Assembly: GCF_000012125.1 (NCBI RefSeq)
Contig: NC_007429.1
Coordinates: forward strand, 1 to 64,000
Length of the DNA: 64,000 nt
Source: Chlamydia trachomatis A/HAR-13
GTDB lineage: Bacteria; Chlamydiota; Chlamydiia; Chlamydiales; Chlamydiaceae
Reading direction: 5' to 3'
Below the pieces are notes generated by a model, which was given only the letters and a program-made list of their open reading frames with translations, did not search any database and had not been told where the DNA came from. The position numbers and the translations under genes are program-made. Positions 9,968 through 19,123 of the stretch are shown here, piece by piece (position 1 is the first letter of the stretch; every line of letters starts with the position of its first letter).

Positions 9968-10399
9968 ATGAGCGAACATGTCCACAAAGAGTTATTACAT
10001 CTAGGGGAAGTTTTTCGTTCGCAAAGAGAAGAAAGAGCGCTTTCTCTAAAAGATGTAGAAGCTGCCACATCTATTCGTTTGTCTGCATTAGAGGCTATAG
10101 AAGCAGGACATCTCGGGAAATTAATTTCTCCTGTTTATGCCCAAGGTTTTATGAAAAAATACGCAGCTTTTTTGGATATGGATGGGGATAGATTGCTGAA
10201 AGAGCATCCTTATGTATTGAAAATTTTTCAGGAATTTTCTGATCAGAATATGGACATGCTGCTTGATTTAGAATCCATGGGAGGAAGAAATTCTCCTGAG
10301 AAAGCGATCCGTAGTTGGTTAAATCTAGGCTGGGCTGGAGTCTTCGTCGTAGGTGCAGCTTGTATTTGGTGGCTAGGGAATCTATTCAACCTTTTCTAG
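9968..10399 (+). CDS. rodZ: RodZ, cytoskeletal HTH membrane protein (CT009)
   Basis: RodZ links MreB to the membrane. In Chlamydia, which lacks FtsZ, MreB and RodZ act in division. The 143-residue protein has an N-terminal HTH_25 domain (about 10-75, with SLKDVEAATSIRLSALEAIE), a linker, and one transmembrane helix near the C-terminus (about 119-138); the periplasmic domain of the longer RodZ proteins is missing. I chose ATG 9968, eight bases after an AGGGG site; an in-frame ATG at 9941 has no such site. The last 14 bases overlap the lpxL 3' end on the other strand. Confidence 0.88.
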   Translation: MSEHVHKELLHLGEVFRSQREERALSLKDVEAATSIRLSALEAIEAGHLGKLISPVYAQGFMKKYAAFLDMDGDRLLKEHPYVLKIFQEFSDQNMDMLLDLESMGGRNSPEKAIRSWLNLGWAGVFVVGAACIWWLGNLFNLF

Positions 10400-11753
10400 A
10401 ACGGGTATCCACTCTTCGTAGTAACTTATGAAAACTTTGTATTAACGATTGTTTCTGTAGGAGAGAATCTTTTAGTTCGTTACGCGTAAAGATTTTCCTC
10501 GATCCGGTTCTTTTGTAATGCAGGCGAGTCTTTCCAGACAATCCGAATAAGTCCACAATGGCCGGGAAAAAGTTTGGAGCAGCTAACAGCTCTTCTTCTG
10601 AAGAGAAAAATTGCAAAGAGTAGGGAGCAAAGCTATTTGCAAGAACTGTATCGGCAGCTCCTATAATTGCTAAGGAAAGAGAGGCGTCTGCATAAAACTC
10701 TCCAAACTCTATTAAGAATCTTTGAAGCGCTTGTAGTGAAGTTCCCTTTACAATGATGAGAATGTGACTAAAGGCGTAACGTCGTTTGAATTTATGTCGC
10801 AGCTTTCTTTTCCATCGTTTATGAAGCCACAACCACTGTTCAGGTTTGCATGTAATCCCTTTTTCAAGAAATCGCATGAGCCGATCCATCAACTGTTCTG
10901 TAGATTCCCGTATGGATAGCTCTGTATTTGCATGGAATGCTTTACTAGGGACGACCAGATAGTTCCCATTAGGTTTTCGGTAAATAGCAACAGCAATAAC
11001 TGTTTTTTTTGTTTTGTAGGCAAGCAAAGCAGGAGAGGTGGTAGTAAAAGCTTGGGAGCCGAAAAGAGGATAAGAATATTCCGAAGAAAGTAATACTTGA
11101 TCCCCAACAATGCCGACTACCTCTCCTCTGTGGAGAGCTCGTAGCGCTTGGTTAATTGCATTCTGTGGAGGAACAATTTTGCCTTGGAAAGATTCTCGCA
11201 GTGAAATGATTTTTTGATTGAGCCGACGATTCTTTACAGGTTTGGCAAAAGCCAGCCCCGGATAGCGTTTAGTAATGTAAAGGAAAGGGAGCTCCCAGTT
11301 AGCTTGGTGACCACAGAATAAAATGGCTCCTTCTTGTCGATCTAAACGTGAAAAGAAATGGTCAAGTTCTTGTTGTGAGGAAACTTCTTCTGGAAAGAAA
11401 CCTTCAGGAGCATCTTCAGAAGTAGCAATAGCAATCATTTCATCGATATGTTTGGCGAATTTATCTACAGTTGCAAGCTCTACAAACGTAATGATCATCT
11501 GTTGTACGGATTGGCGTGCAATTTGATAGCGTTCGGCGAAACTTTTTTCAGGGAAAGCTAAAGCTAAATTAGTAAGAGCTGTTTTTCGGACATCAGAGAT
11601 GAAATAGAAGAGAGCGGTTCCGAGCCCTTTGCTAAAAAGTCGTAAGGAGGATCGAGGAAGTAATCGTAAGATGGTCAGGACTCCAAGACCTAAACCATAA
11701 ACGAGATGATCGACGAGAATTTTTCCCCCCGTACGTAATCTTTTAAAGAGCAT
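10386..11753 (-). CDS. htrB: Lipid A biosynthesis acyltransferase (HtrB/LpxL type)
   Basis: Transfers a late acyl chain to lipid A at the inner membrane. The 455-residue protein has the HtrB/LpxL/LpxM fold with the catalytic HX4-acidic motif in GHQANWELP, and a GIVGDQ segment. The N-terminus has a membrane-associated segment (YGLGLGVLTILRLLP). The protein is longer than E. coli LpxL (about 306 residues), with an extra C-terminal region of about 120 residues that is Chlamydia-specific as far as I know. It is convergent with rodZ. Confidence 0.92.
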   Translation of the reverse strand: MLFKRLRTGGKILVDHLVYGLGLGVLTILRLLPRSSLRLFSKGLGTALFYFISDVRKTALTNLALAFPEKSFAERYQIARQSVQQMIITFVELATVDKFAKHIDEMIAIATSEDAPEGFFPEEVSSQQELDHFFSRLDRQEGAILFCGHQANWELPFLYITKRYPGLAFAKPVKNRRLNQKIISLRESFQGKIVPPQNAINQALRALHRGEVVGIVGDQVLLSSEYSYPLFGSQAFTTTSPALLAYKTKKTVIAVAIYRKPNGNYLVVPSKAFHANTELSIRESTEQLMDRLMRFLEKGITCKPEQWLWLHKRWKRKLRHKFKRRYAFSHILIIVKGTSLQALQRFLIEFGEFYADASLSLAIIGAADTVLANSFAPYSLQFFSSEEELLAAPNFFPAIVDLFGLSGKTRLHYKRTGSRKIFTRNELKDSLLQKQSLIQSFHKLLRRVDTRSRKG

Positions 11754-11883
11754 AGTATGTGTTCCGTAAGGCTAGTATGACTTTGCTAGTAGTTACAGAA
11801 AGAAGCTTTGTGATCGAGACAGGCTCTACGTAAAAGCTTCTTTATATAAAACGCTGTTTCAGTTGAAAACGCTCATCATAGCA

Positions 11884-13140
11884 TCAGGAAGATTTTTTCT
11901 TTAGAGAGGATGACGTTACTTGAATAATCACTTTATTTCCTGACGTACGCGCCGCTAAGGCTAAAGGTTCGCCATTTTGATCAAATAGAGTAAGTTTTCG
12001 TAAGTATTCTCTAAAGCGATGTCGAATACCTGCTTCGTCAAGGATCATATGTTTATTCGTCTTTTGTTCTTGAGCCATAACTGCCTGAACAAAAGTATTC
12101 TCTAAAGTTTTCTCGTCTAGAAATTCTACAGCCCAATGAATGAAGTGTTCTCGCTGAGATTTTACAGGAGGCTCCATAATAATAGTGAGCGCTATATTAT
12201 TTTTTACAACATCTAGGAACAGATGGCTGACATCTTTTACATAAAGCGGTAGGTCCATTTGGTAGATCCCATGATTGAGTACTAGAGGAGCATTCTCTTC
12301 AAGATAGCAGTTTTGTGGGTTCACAAGTTGACTATTTTCTACAGGGAAAAATAGAAGGACCGGAAGATTAATATTAAGAGGAATAAATTCTTGTTTTAAG
12401 AAAAGAAGTCGCAAAAAATCTGCTTGCGGATCATTCAATTCCATGTAGCTATTGTCGAAAGGTATATAAACTTTTTTCCAGTCTTCAGGGACAAGGTATA
12501 CTACTTCATCAAGATTCCCTTGAGCTAGACGATTGCGGTCCAGTTCTTCAAAAGAAACTTTATTAAGGTTAAAAGTTAATTCCAAACCATGATCTTTTAA
12601 AGAAGAAACGTATTCTTTAGGACCACTTACCTTTTGTACTAAATACTTAGGCCAGGTGTCTAGGTATTCATATCCTTTAGGAGCTCTGCCTATGGGTTTA
12701 GTGATAGTGACAGAAACATCTTCGGTAACAAATTGGGTTAGACGAATGAAAATGTCTTCCGATGTGACGCTTTTAATATTTTTACGTAAATGGATGTCTG
12801 TGTCCAAGCATACTAATTTGTAAGGATCGATGGTTTCTATCCAACTTTCAGTTCGTCCTTTGGCACTGATCACTATCTCTAGATTGGAAGGGCGAAGCTT
12901 CTCAACAACAGATTTATTCCCTGTAATCATCATGGCAACTTTTTTCTTTAGCAGACCATTTGCCTGCAATCCGATTACAGTCTGTTCCGGAGCTAGATCA
13001 ATAACGCGTACAGGAATATTATGAAAAGTTCTCGTTACCGTAATGGACTGATTTGCAAGCGCCCAGATAATAATGGCAAAACCTAAAGAAACGAGTTTTT
13101 GGAGCCAATTACGAGAAATCCAAGAGACGAAATTGATCAT
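11884..13140 (-). CDS. cdaR: YbbR-domain protein, CdaR-like regulator of the DacA cyclase (CT011)
   Basis: CdaR (YbbR) proteins are membrane-anchored partners that modulate the diadenylate cyclase CdaA/DacA. The 418-residue protein has one N-terminal transmembrane helix (WLQKLVSLGFAIIIWALA) followed by YbbR repeats; the opening RTFHNIPVRVIDLAPEQ is typical. Its ATG overlaps the end of the dacA frame by four bases (13137-13140), so the two genes were co-translated. Since dacA is frameshifted here, CdaR may have lost its partner. Confidence 0.88.
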   Translation of the reverse strand: MINFVSWISRNWLQKLVSLGFAIIIWALANQSITVTRTFHNIPVRVIDLAPEQTVIGLQANGLLKKKVAMMITGNKSVVEKLRPSNLEIVISAKGRTESWIETIDPYKLVCLDTDIHLRKNIKSVTSEDIFIRLTQFVTEDVSVTITKPIGRAPKGYEYLDTWPKYLVQKVSGPKEYVSSLKDHGLELTFNLNKVSFEELDRNRLAQGNLDEVVYLVPEDWKKVYIPFDNSYMELNDPQADFLRLLFLKQEFIPLNINLPVLLFFPVENSQLVNPQNCYLEENAPLVLNHGIYQMDLPLYVKDVSHLFLDVVKNNIALTIIMEPPVKSQREHFIHWAVEFLDEKTLENTFVQAVMAQEQKTNKHMILDEAGIRHRFREYLRKLTLFDQNGEPLALAARTSGNKVIIQVTSSSLKKKSS

Positions 13141-13932
13141 TTTTTACGCATCCAGGAGATAATAGGGTTTGTTTTTCGTTCATTGCGCGTTAGGATACTT
13201 CGCAGAATGGCTTTAAATCTATCCATCTTTACTCCACGAGTTAAAATTCCATCACGAGCTAAGGAAACTGCACCGGTCTTTTCTGATACTACAATCACGA
13301 GAGCATCGGTACGCTGACTAGCACCGAGTGCTGCACGATGACGCGTTCCCATGGGATCGCGACAGTTGTGTGGTATCATGAGCAAGAGGAAGAATTACTC
13401 TAGCGTAAGAGATAGTCTTGCCTCTCATTAACACGGCTCCATCATGTAGATGGGAGGAGGGCTCAAAAATAGCTTCGAGAAGTTCTTCTGAAAAATCTGC
13501 ATTAATTTTCACGGCAGAGAGATTAAGCAGATCATTCAAAAGACGCTCATTTTCTAATACAATGAGAGCTCCGATTTGTCGTTCAGCCATGCGATAGATG
13601 CATGCTGTCAAATGGTCAATGAATTCGTCTTGCATATTGATGACAAATTTCTCTCTACACAAGCGTATCCTAGAGAGAGCAAGGCGAATTTCTGGTTGGA
13701 AGATAATAAATACCACGATAGCCGCAATATTCACTACATGAAGCATCAAATTGCGAATAACGGGGAGATGAAGTTTTTCTGCTAGAACAAATAGGCAAAG
13801 AAAAGACAACAAGCCAAAGACGAGGTCCATGGCGCCTGTTCCCCAGAAAAACTTTAGCAAATAATTAAGGACCACCCAAATTAAAGCTATCTCCAACAGA
13901 GGTGTGGTGTAATACGTTATACCTACGAACAT
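13137..13932 (-). pseudogene. dacA: Diadenylate cyclase DacA (CT012), split by a one-base frameshift
   Basis: DacA makes cyclic di-AMP from two ATP; chlamydial c-di-AMP is a known STING ligand. The first frame (from ATG 13932) gives the membrane helices and the DAC domain with LHDGAVLMRG, then runs into the wrong frame after LAHDTTQLSRS. The second frame (to 13137) gives MGTRHRAALGASQRTDAL and the rest of the domain. Removing one base from the GGG run at 13353-13355 (CCC on the coding strand) rejoins them as LSRS-MGTRHRAALG, an intact 264-residue enzyme. As written the product is 204 residues without the RHR motif needed for catalysis. It could be a real mutation, a minority variant or a sequencing error. 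Confidence 0.88.
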
Positions 13933-13954
13933 CTATATAAGATAACCCTAGCAG

Positions 13955-14140
13955 TTGAAGTGTTTTCATTATTTTCAGCAAAACAAGAAGCTGTACCAAC
14001 TCCTTGAAACTTATTACGGATGAACCGAAGTCAAGGAAGGTCTTAAGAAGGCCTTTGGGAAAGGACTCATCCCTAGTTTAGCTGGAAGACAGTTAATGGC
14101 AAAGTATTTTGTGGAAAAGGGCTGTTTTAACAACTGGTGA
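13955..14140 (+). pseudogene. Possible interrupted small ORF upstream of cydA
   Basis: In the divergent dacA/cydA gap one frame reads TTG-AAG for 22 codons, meets a TGA (14021-14023), then stays open for 38 more codons to TGA 14138. The second part (TEVKEGLKKAFGKGLIPSLA and on to CFNNW) has protein-like composition but no good start codon. It may be a decayed gene, part of a leader RNA, or chance. I do not recognise it. Confidence 0.25.
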
Positions 14141-14206
14141 CAGGGAAACGTGCATAGTATATATACTAAAAAGAATACTAGAAGTTTTTGATTTGGAGAG
14201 CCAAAT

Positions 14207-15547
14207 ATGAGTGCTGAGATATTGGCGAGAGTACAGTTTGCGTTGTTTATCGGATTTCATTATCTGTTTGTCCCCATTAGTTTGGGATTAAGTATGATGA
14301 TTGTTCTTATGGAGGGGCTCTACTTATTCACAAAAAAAAGTATTTATAAGCAGTTGACCTGGTTTTGGATTAAGATTTTCACCTTAACTTTTGTTGTTGG
14401 CGTTGTCACAGGATTGATGCAGATTTTTTCCTTCGGAGCAAATTGGTCTCGATTCGTAGAATATACTGGAAACGTATTTGGAATGTTCCTTGGTAGCGAG
14501 GGAATGTTTGCTTTCTTCTTAGAATCTGGATTTCTAGGAGTTTTGTTATTTGGTCGCTATAAAGTATCAAAAAAAATGCACTTTTTTTCAGCCTGTATGG
14601 TTGCGCTCGGCGCTCACATGAGTGCTTTTTGGATTGTTTGTGCGAACTCTTGGATGCAAACGCCTTCCGGTTATGAAATGGTCATGCGTAATGGTATGTT
14701 AGTTCCCCAAATGACTTCTTTTTGGGCAGCGGTGTTGTCTCCTTCTGCTTTGCAGCGTTTTACACATGTTGTTCTTGGCGCTTGGTTATCTGGGATATTT
14801 CTTGTTCTTTCTGTTAGTGCTCACTATCTACGTAAAGAGCGGCATAAAGATTTTGCGAATCAGGGGTTAAAAATCAGCATGTTTTGTGCTTTCCTTGTTT
14901 TGGCTTTGCAGCTTTGGTCAGCAGATGTCACTGCAAGAGGGGTCGCTAAACACCAACCTGCCAAGCTTGCTGCGTTTGAAGGTGTTTTTAAGACTCAAGG
15001 ACACACCCCAATTTATTTACTCGGCATTGTAGATATGAAAAAAGAGCGAGTCATTGGGATCCCCATTCCTTCTGGTTTATCGCTTCTTGTTCACCGAAAT
15101 GCAAAAACTCCTGTTACAGGACTGGATCAGTTCCCTAAAGACGAATGGCCAAATGTCGCTTTCGTTTTTCAAACGTATCACTTAATGGTCATGTTATGGG
15201 GAGTAATGGTACTTTTAGCTCTGATAGCCTTTGCTGTGTATAAGAAAAAATCTTGGAGCTGCAAGAAGGGGATCTTATGGATACTTTCCTTCTCTGTGCT
15301 ATGTCCTGAGTTATGTAATGAAATCGGCTGGATTTCTACAGAGGTAGGGCGTCAACCTTGGGTTGTTTATGGCTTATTAAAAACTAAAGATGCGACCTCT
15401 CCTATCGTGAACGCAGGGCAAATTTGGCAGTCTTTGATCCTGTTTTCGATTATTTTTATTTGTTTATTAAGTGTCTTTGTCTCGCTTCTTTTGAAAAAGA
15501 TAGGTGAGGGACCAGATGAGCAAGACCTTATAGAAGTAGATTTGTGA
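14207..15547 (+). CDS. cydA: Cytochrome bd quinol oxidase subunit I
   Basis: Subunit I of the high-affinity terminal oxidase; it binds the haems and oxidises quinol in the inner membrane. The 446-residue protein has about nine hydrophobic helices, haem ligands expected at the N-terminal ARVQFALFIGFHYLF His and later residues, and the GRQPWVVYG signature. The Q-loop is of the short type. A GGAGAG site precedes the ATG. It overlaps the cydB region and forms an operon with it. Confidence 0.96.
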   Translation: MSAEILARVQFALFIGFHYLFVPISLGLSMMIVLMEGLYLFTKKSIYKQLTWFWIKIFTLTFVVGVVTGLMQIFSFGANWSRFVEYTGNVFGMFLGSEGMFAFFLESGFLGVLLFGRYKVSKKMHFFSACMVALGAHMSAFWIVCANSWMQTPSGYEMVMRNGMLVPQMTSFWAAVLSPSALQRFTHVVLGAWLSGIFLVLSVSAHYLRKERHKDFANQGLKISMFCAFLVLALQLWSADVTARGVAKHQPAKLAAFEGVFKTQGHTPIYLLGIVDMKKERVIGIPIPSGLSLLVHRNAKTPVTGLDQFPKDEWPNVAFVFQTYHLMVMLWGVMVLLALIAFAVYKKKSWSCKKGILWILSFSVLCPELCNEIGWISTEVGRQPWVVYGLLKTKDATSPIVNAGQIWQSLILFSIIFICLLSVFVSLLLKKIGEGPDEQDLIEVDL

Positions 15548-15558
15548 GGGCCTTCTTT

Positions 15559-16620
15559 ATGGAGTTTTCTTTAGCAACGATTCTTCCTGTTGTTTGGTAT
15601 GTTATTCTTTGCATCGCTGTATTTGCTTATTCTTTAGGAGACGGATTTGATTTAGGATTGAGCACGATCTATTTTCTTTCTAAAGATGAGAAAGAACGTA
15701 GGCTACTCTTAAACTCAATAGGCCCCATATGGGATGGCAATGAAGTATGGTTTGTCATCATGTTTGCTGGATTGTTTGCAGGGTTCCCGACCGCTTATGG
15801 AACCCTGCTTTCCATCTTTTACATGCCTATTTGGACTATGGTCATGCTATACATATTCCGAGGCTGTTCTCTAGAGTTTCGTAGTAAAGCAGAGTCTAAC
15901 CGATGGAAGCTGTTCTGGGATGTTCTCTTTTCTATCTCAGGGATGTCTATTAGCTTTTTCCTGGGGACATTAGCTGGGAATTTATTAGTTGGATTTCCGA
16001 TCGCTCCAGATACTTCGTATAGTTCTTTATCTTGGAAACTATTTTTCCGCCCTTATCCAGTATTATGTGGGTTATTTGTAGTTACTGCATTTGCTCTACA
16101 TGGGATTAGTTTTGCTTTAATGAAAACTACAGAAGGGCTGCACGAACGTTTGAAAAATAAATTTTCTTATGTTCTGTCTAGTTACTTGGTTTTGTATCTT
16201 TCCTTGCTCATTGCGACTATTTTAGGGATGCCTCAGACCCTAGGAGTGTGCTGTCGTATTGAAGGCGCTCCTGGTATACCAGCGTATCCACTCATCATCT
16301 TATTATCGGTAGTAACGTTGTCTTGCTGTTATGCAGAAAAGAGAGCGGTCTCTATTGGTAAATACGGGAAAGCTTTTGTTCTCTCTTGTATCAACTTGTT
16401 GTCTCCAATACTTGCGTATAACATATTGCTCTTCCCTAATTTATTAGTATCTACGGTGGATAATCGTTATACTATGACTGTGTTTAACGCAGCCGCGGAA
16501 ACGCGAACCTTACAACACCTAGTCACTATTGTTTTAATTGGGCTCCCGTTTGTCGTTGCTTACGCGGTATACATATACCGGGTGTTCAGAGGCAAAACAG
16601 ATTTCCCTTCGATTTACTAA
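15559..16620 (+). CDS. cydB: Cytochrome bd quinol oxidase subunit II
   Basis: Subunit II of cytochrome bd oxidase. The 353-residue protein is strongly hydrophobic and has the CydB signatures YSLGDGFDLGLS and GPIWDGNEVWFV near the N-terminus. I chose ATG 15559 because TGAGGG lies at the right distance; an in-frame GTG at 15544 overlaps the cydA stop. A terminator follows. Confidence 0.95.
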   Translation: MEFSLATILPVVWYVILCIAVFAYSLGDGFDLGLSTIYFLSKDEKERRLLLNSIGPIWDGNEVWFVIMFAGLFAGFPTAYGTLLSIFYMPIWTMVMLYIFRGCSLEFRSKAESNRWKLFWDVLFSISGMSISFFLGTLAGNLLVGFPIAPDTSYSSLSWKLFFRPYPVLCGLFVVTAFALHGISFALMKTTEGLHERLKNKFSYVLSSYLVLYLSLLIATILGMPQTLGVCCRIEGAPGIPAYPLIILLSVVTLSCCYAEKRAVSIGKYGKAFVLSCINLLSPILAYNILLFPNLLVSTVDNRYTMTVFNAAAETRTLQHLVTIVLIGLPFVVAYAVYIYRVFRGKTDFPSIY

Positions 16621-16631
16621 TTGCAGTAGGG

Positions 16632-16664
16632 TACAAGGCTCTTGAAAAGGAGCCTTGTATCTTG
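16632..16664 (+). terminator. Terminator after cydB
   Basis: A 10-bp inverted repeat (TACAAGGCTC at 16632-16641, GAGCCTTGTA at 16650-16659) with an eight-base loop, then TCTTGT rather than a pure T run. It lies between convergent cydB and the PhoH-like gene. Confidence 0.65.
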
Positions 16665-16717
16665 TGCAAACAAAAGAGATGGGGATAGCGAAAAATCACA
16701 ATTTTTCTTTGAGAAAG

Positions 16718-18022
16718 TTAAAGAATAGTTGCAGCAGCTGCAGCTAGTTCGGAACGTTCCGTTCGGGTCATAAACATATGTCCATACAAAGGTAAATGGT
16801 GAAACTTTCCTACTAGGTAGGTGAGACCATTGGAATTTTCATCAAAATATAGACTGTCTATTTGGGTAGGATCGCCGGTTAACACAATTTTTGTTCCTTT
16901 CCCGGCTCGAGAGATGATTGTTTTGATTTCATGGGGTGTGAGGTTTTGCGCCTCGTCGATGATCATAAATACTTTAGGTAGAGAGCGTCCTCGGATGTAA
17001 GTAAGCGCTTCCATTTCGAGTTTTTTTGTTTCCATTAAACTATGCAAAGTTTCTGAAAAGTCGCCCATATTATTCACATCGAATAAAAATTCCATGTTGT
17101 CATAGATCGGTTGCATCCAATGCATGAGCTTCGCTTCTTTTATACCAGGAAGAAATCCAATGTCCTTCCCCATAGGAATAATGGGTCTGCTAACTAAGAG
17201 TTTGTTATATTTAGGTTTCTCAAACACTTGGTACATTGCTGCCGCTAAGGCCAGTATTGTCTTTCCGGATCCAGCTTGTCCCATCAAGGTCACAAGTTTA
17301 ATATCGTCTCTTAGTAGTAGATCTAGAGCGCATCGTTGTTCTATGTTCAAAGGCTTGACACCCCAAATTTTTTCTGGAGCAGGCTTGAGGGATAGGATTT
17401 TGTTATCTTTAGAGCTATAGCGACCAACAGCGGAATAGTTATCAGAGTCGCCAGAAAGAAAAAAGTATTCGTTAGGAGAAGGTAAAGGAGATAGATCTGA
17501 AGGGAAGGCGATAGAGCCATCCTTATAGAAATATTCAATTGTGCTATTCGCTACCTTTAGTTTTCTATGTCCACGGTAAAGGGATTGGAAAGATACGCAT
17601 TTATTTTCATAGTCTTTAGCTTCGATCCCTAGTGCTTCCGCATGGACTCGTCTGCCAAGACTTTTGGTTACGAAAACAACAGACTCTCGTTGAGAAATGA
17701 TTTGGAGTAGCTCTAGCGTGAGGTGTTTTTTCTGTTTCTTGTGGTTTGAAAGATTGACTAGAGGAGAGACTTCAATACATAACTCGCTGCCGTTTTTTAA
17801 TAAAATTTGACCAGAAGAGGGTCTTTCCGACTGCTCTAGTAATACACGAATATTGCCCAATGCTCTGGAAGCATTTTTCCCTGATTCATCTCGAAACTTT
17901 GCGCAGGATTCCAATTCTTCGATTACTGTAAAAGGGATAATGATGCGAGTGTTAGAAAAAGAGGAAAGGGCCTTAGGATCGTAAATCAAAACGCTGGTAT
18001 CAATAACAGAGGTTTTTTTCAT
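16718..18022 (-). CDS. phoH: PIN domain plus PhoH-type ATPase (YlaK-like, CT015)
   Basis: Two domains: an N-terminal PIN nuclease-like domain (about 1-140; starts VIDTSVLIYDPKAL with the first acidic residue, EELE following) and a C-terminal PhoH P-loop ATPase/helicase domain (about 220-434) with Walker A GQAGSGKTILA, Walker B FMIIDEAQN and the LTGDPTQID motif. PIN-PhoH proteins are linked to RNA processing or unwinding; the chlamydial role is untested. Length of 434 residues fits the YlaK family. Confidence 0.92.
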   Translation of the reverse strand: MKKTSVIDTSVLIYDPKALSSFSNTRIIIPFTVIEELESCAKFRDESGKNASRALGNIRVLLEQSERPSSGQILLKNGSELCIEVSPLVNLSNHKKQKKHLTLELLQIISQRESVVFVTKSLGRRVHAEALGIEAKDYENKCVSFQSLYRGHRKLKVANSTIEYFYKDGSIAFPSDLSPLPSPNEYFFLSGDSDNYSAVGRYSSKDNKILSLKPAPEKIWGVKPLNIEQRCALDLLLRDDIKLVTLMGQAGSGKTILALAAAMYQVFEKPKYNKLLVSRPIIPMGKDIGFLPGIKEAKLMHWMQPIYDNMEFLFDVNNMGDFSETLHSLMETKKLEMEALTYIRGRSLPKVFMIIDEAQNLTPHEIKTIISRAGKGTKIVLTGDPTQIDSLYFDENSNGLTYLVGKFHHLPLYGHMFMTRTERSELAAAAATIL

Positions 18023-18230
18023 TACAAATTCCTAAATGACTCAAGTGTAAGGGGGAGATAGTACTTTGATTGTGTATCATATCCAGAAAAATTAAAACAT
18101 GTCTTTGTTAGAGAGAAGTCGGGAGAGAGGGTTTTTAGCAATCAACCTCCGCGTGTGCTAATCTGTTTGTCAAAAATGTACCCCTTAACTACAATGCCGA
18201 GGAAAGTGAGTCCTTCTGTTGGAGGTTGTT

Positions 18231-18959
18231 ATGAAAGTTAAAATTAATGATCAGTTCATTTGTATTTCCCCATACATTTCTGCTCGATGGAATCAGATAG
18301 CTTTCATAGAGTCTTGTGATGGAGGGACGGAAGGGGGTATTACTTTGAAACTCCATTTAATTGATGGAGAGACAGTCTCTATACCTAATCTAGGACAAGC
18401 GATTGTTGATGAGGTGTTCCAAGAGCACTTGCTATATTTAGAGTCCACAGCTCCTCAGAAAAACAAGGAAGAGGAAAAAATTAGCTCTTTGTTAGGAGCT
18501 GTTCAACAAATGGCTAAAGGATGCGAAGTACAGGTTTTTTCTCAAAAGGGCTTGGTTTCTATGTTACTAGGAGGAGCTGGTTCGATTAATATGTTGTTGC
18601 AACATTCTCCAGAACATAAGGATCATCCTGATCTTCCTACCGATTTACTGGAGAGGATAGCGCAAATGATGCGTTCATTATCTATAGGACCAACTTCTAT
18701 TTTAGCTAAGCCAGAGCCTCATTGCAACTGTTTGCATTGTCAAATTGGACGAGCTACAGTGGAAGAAGAGGATGCCGGAGTATCGGATGAGGATCTTACT
18801 TTTCGTTCATGGGATATCTCTCAAAGTGGAGAAAAGATGTACACTGTTACAGATCCTTTGAATCCAGAAGAGCAGTTTAATGTGTATTTAGGAACGCCGA
18901 TTGGATGCACATGTGGGCAGCCATACTGTGAACACGTGAAAGCTGTTCTTTATACTTAA
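18231..18959 (+). CDS. Hypothetical protein with SWIM-like zinc motif (CT016)
   Basis: A 242-residue soluble protein, no signal peptide. Two Cys clusters near the C-terminus stand out: CNCLHC (C165, C167, C170) and CTCGQPYCEH (C226, C228, C233, H235). The second matches the SWIM zinc-finger pattern CxCx(n)CxH. The first 60 residues look like a small beta-rich domain. I chose ATG 18231, five bases after a GGAGG site, over the in-frame TTG at 18219. Function unknown; SWIM motifs occur in DNA- or protein-binding proteins. Confidence 0.82.
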   Translation: MKVKINDQFICISPYISARWNQIAFIESCDGGTEGGITLKLHLIDGETVSIPNLGQAIVDEVFQEHLLYLESTAPQKNKEEEKISSLLGAVQQMAKGCEVQVFSQKGLVSMLLGGAGSINMLLQHSPEHKDHPDLPTDLLERIAQMMRSLSIGPTSILAKPEPHCNCLHCQIGRATVEEEDAGVSDEDLTFRSWDISQSGEKMYTVTDPLNPEEQFNVYLGTPIGCTCGQPYCEHVKAVLYT

Positions 18960-19123
18960 GAATAGTCCGAAGAAGACTGGCGTTTTCAGAGTAAAAGATC
19001 GAACAGTCGCGGTTGACTTTTTCCTTTAAGTCAATAATAATTCCCTCTCTAGAGGATAAGTCTTCTAGAGCTGCGAATGCCTCATTGGAGGCTCAGATTT
19101 TAGCGAATTGCAGGAGTTTTTGC

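Noticed and set aside
13340..13360. Programmed frameshifting in dacA
   Set aside because: The site (TCC-CAT) is not a canonical slippery sequence, there is no obvious stimulator, and related enzymes are encoded in one frame; a plain one-base insertion explains it.
14021..14023. In-frame TGA as selenocysteine or read-through codon
   Set aside because: No SECIS-like structure was recognised, and Chlamydia is not known to me to use selenocysteine; decay or chance is simpler.
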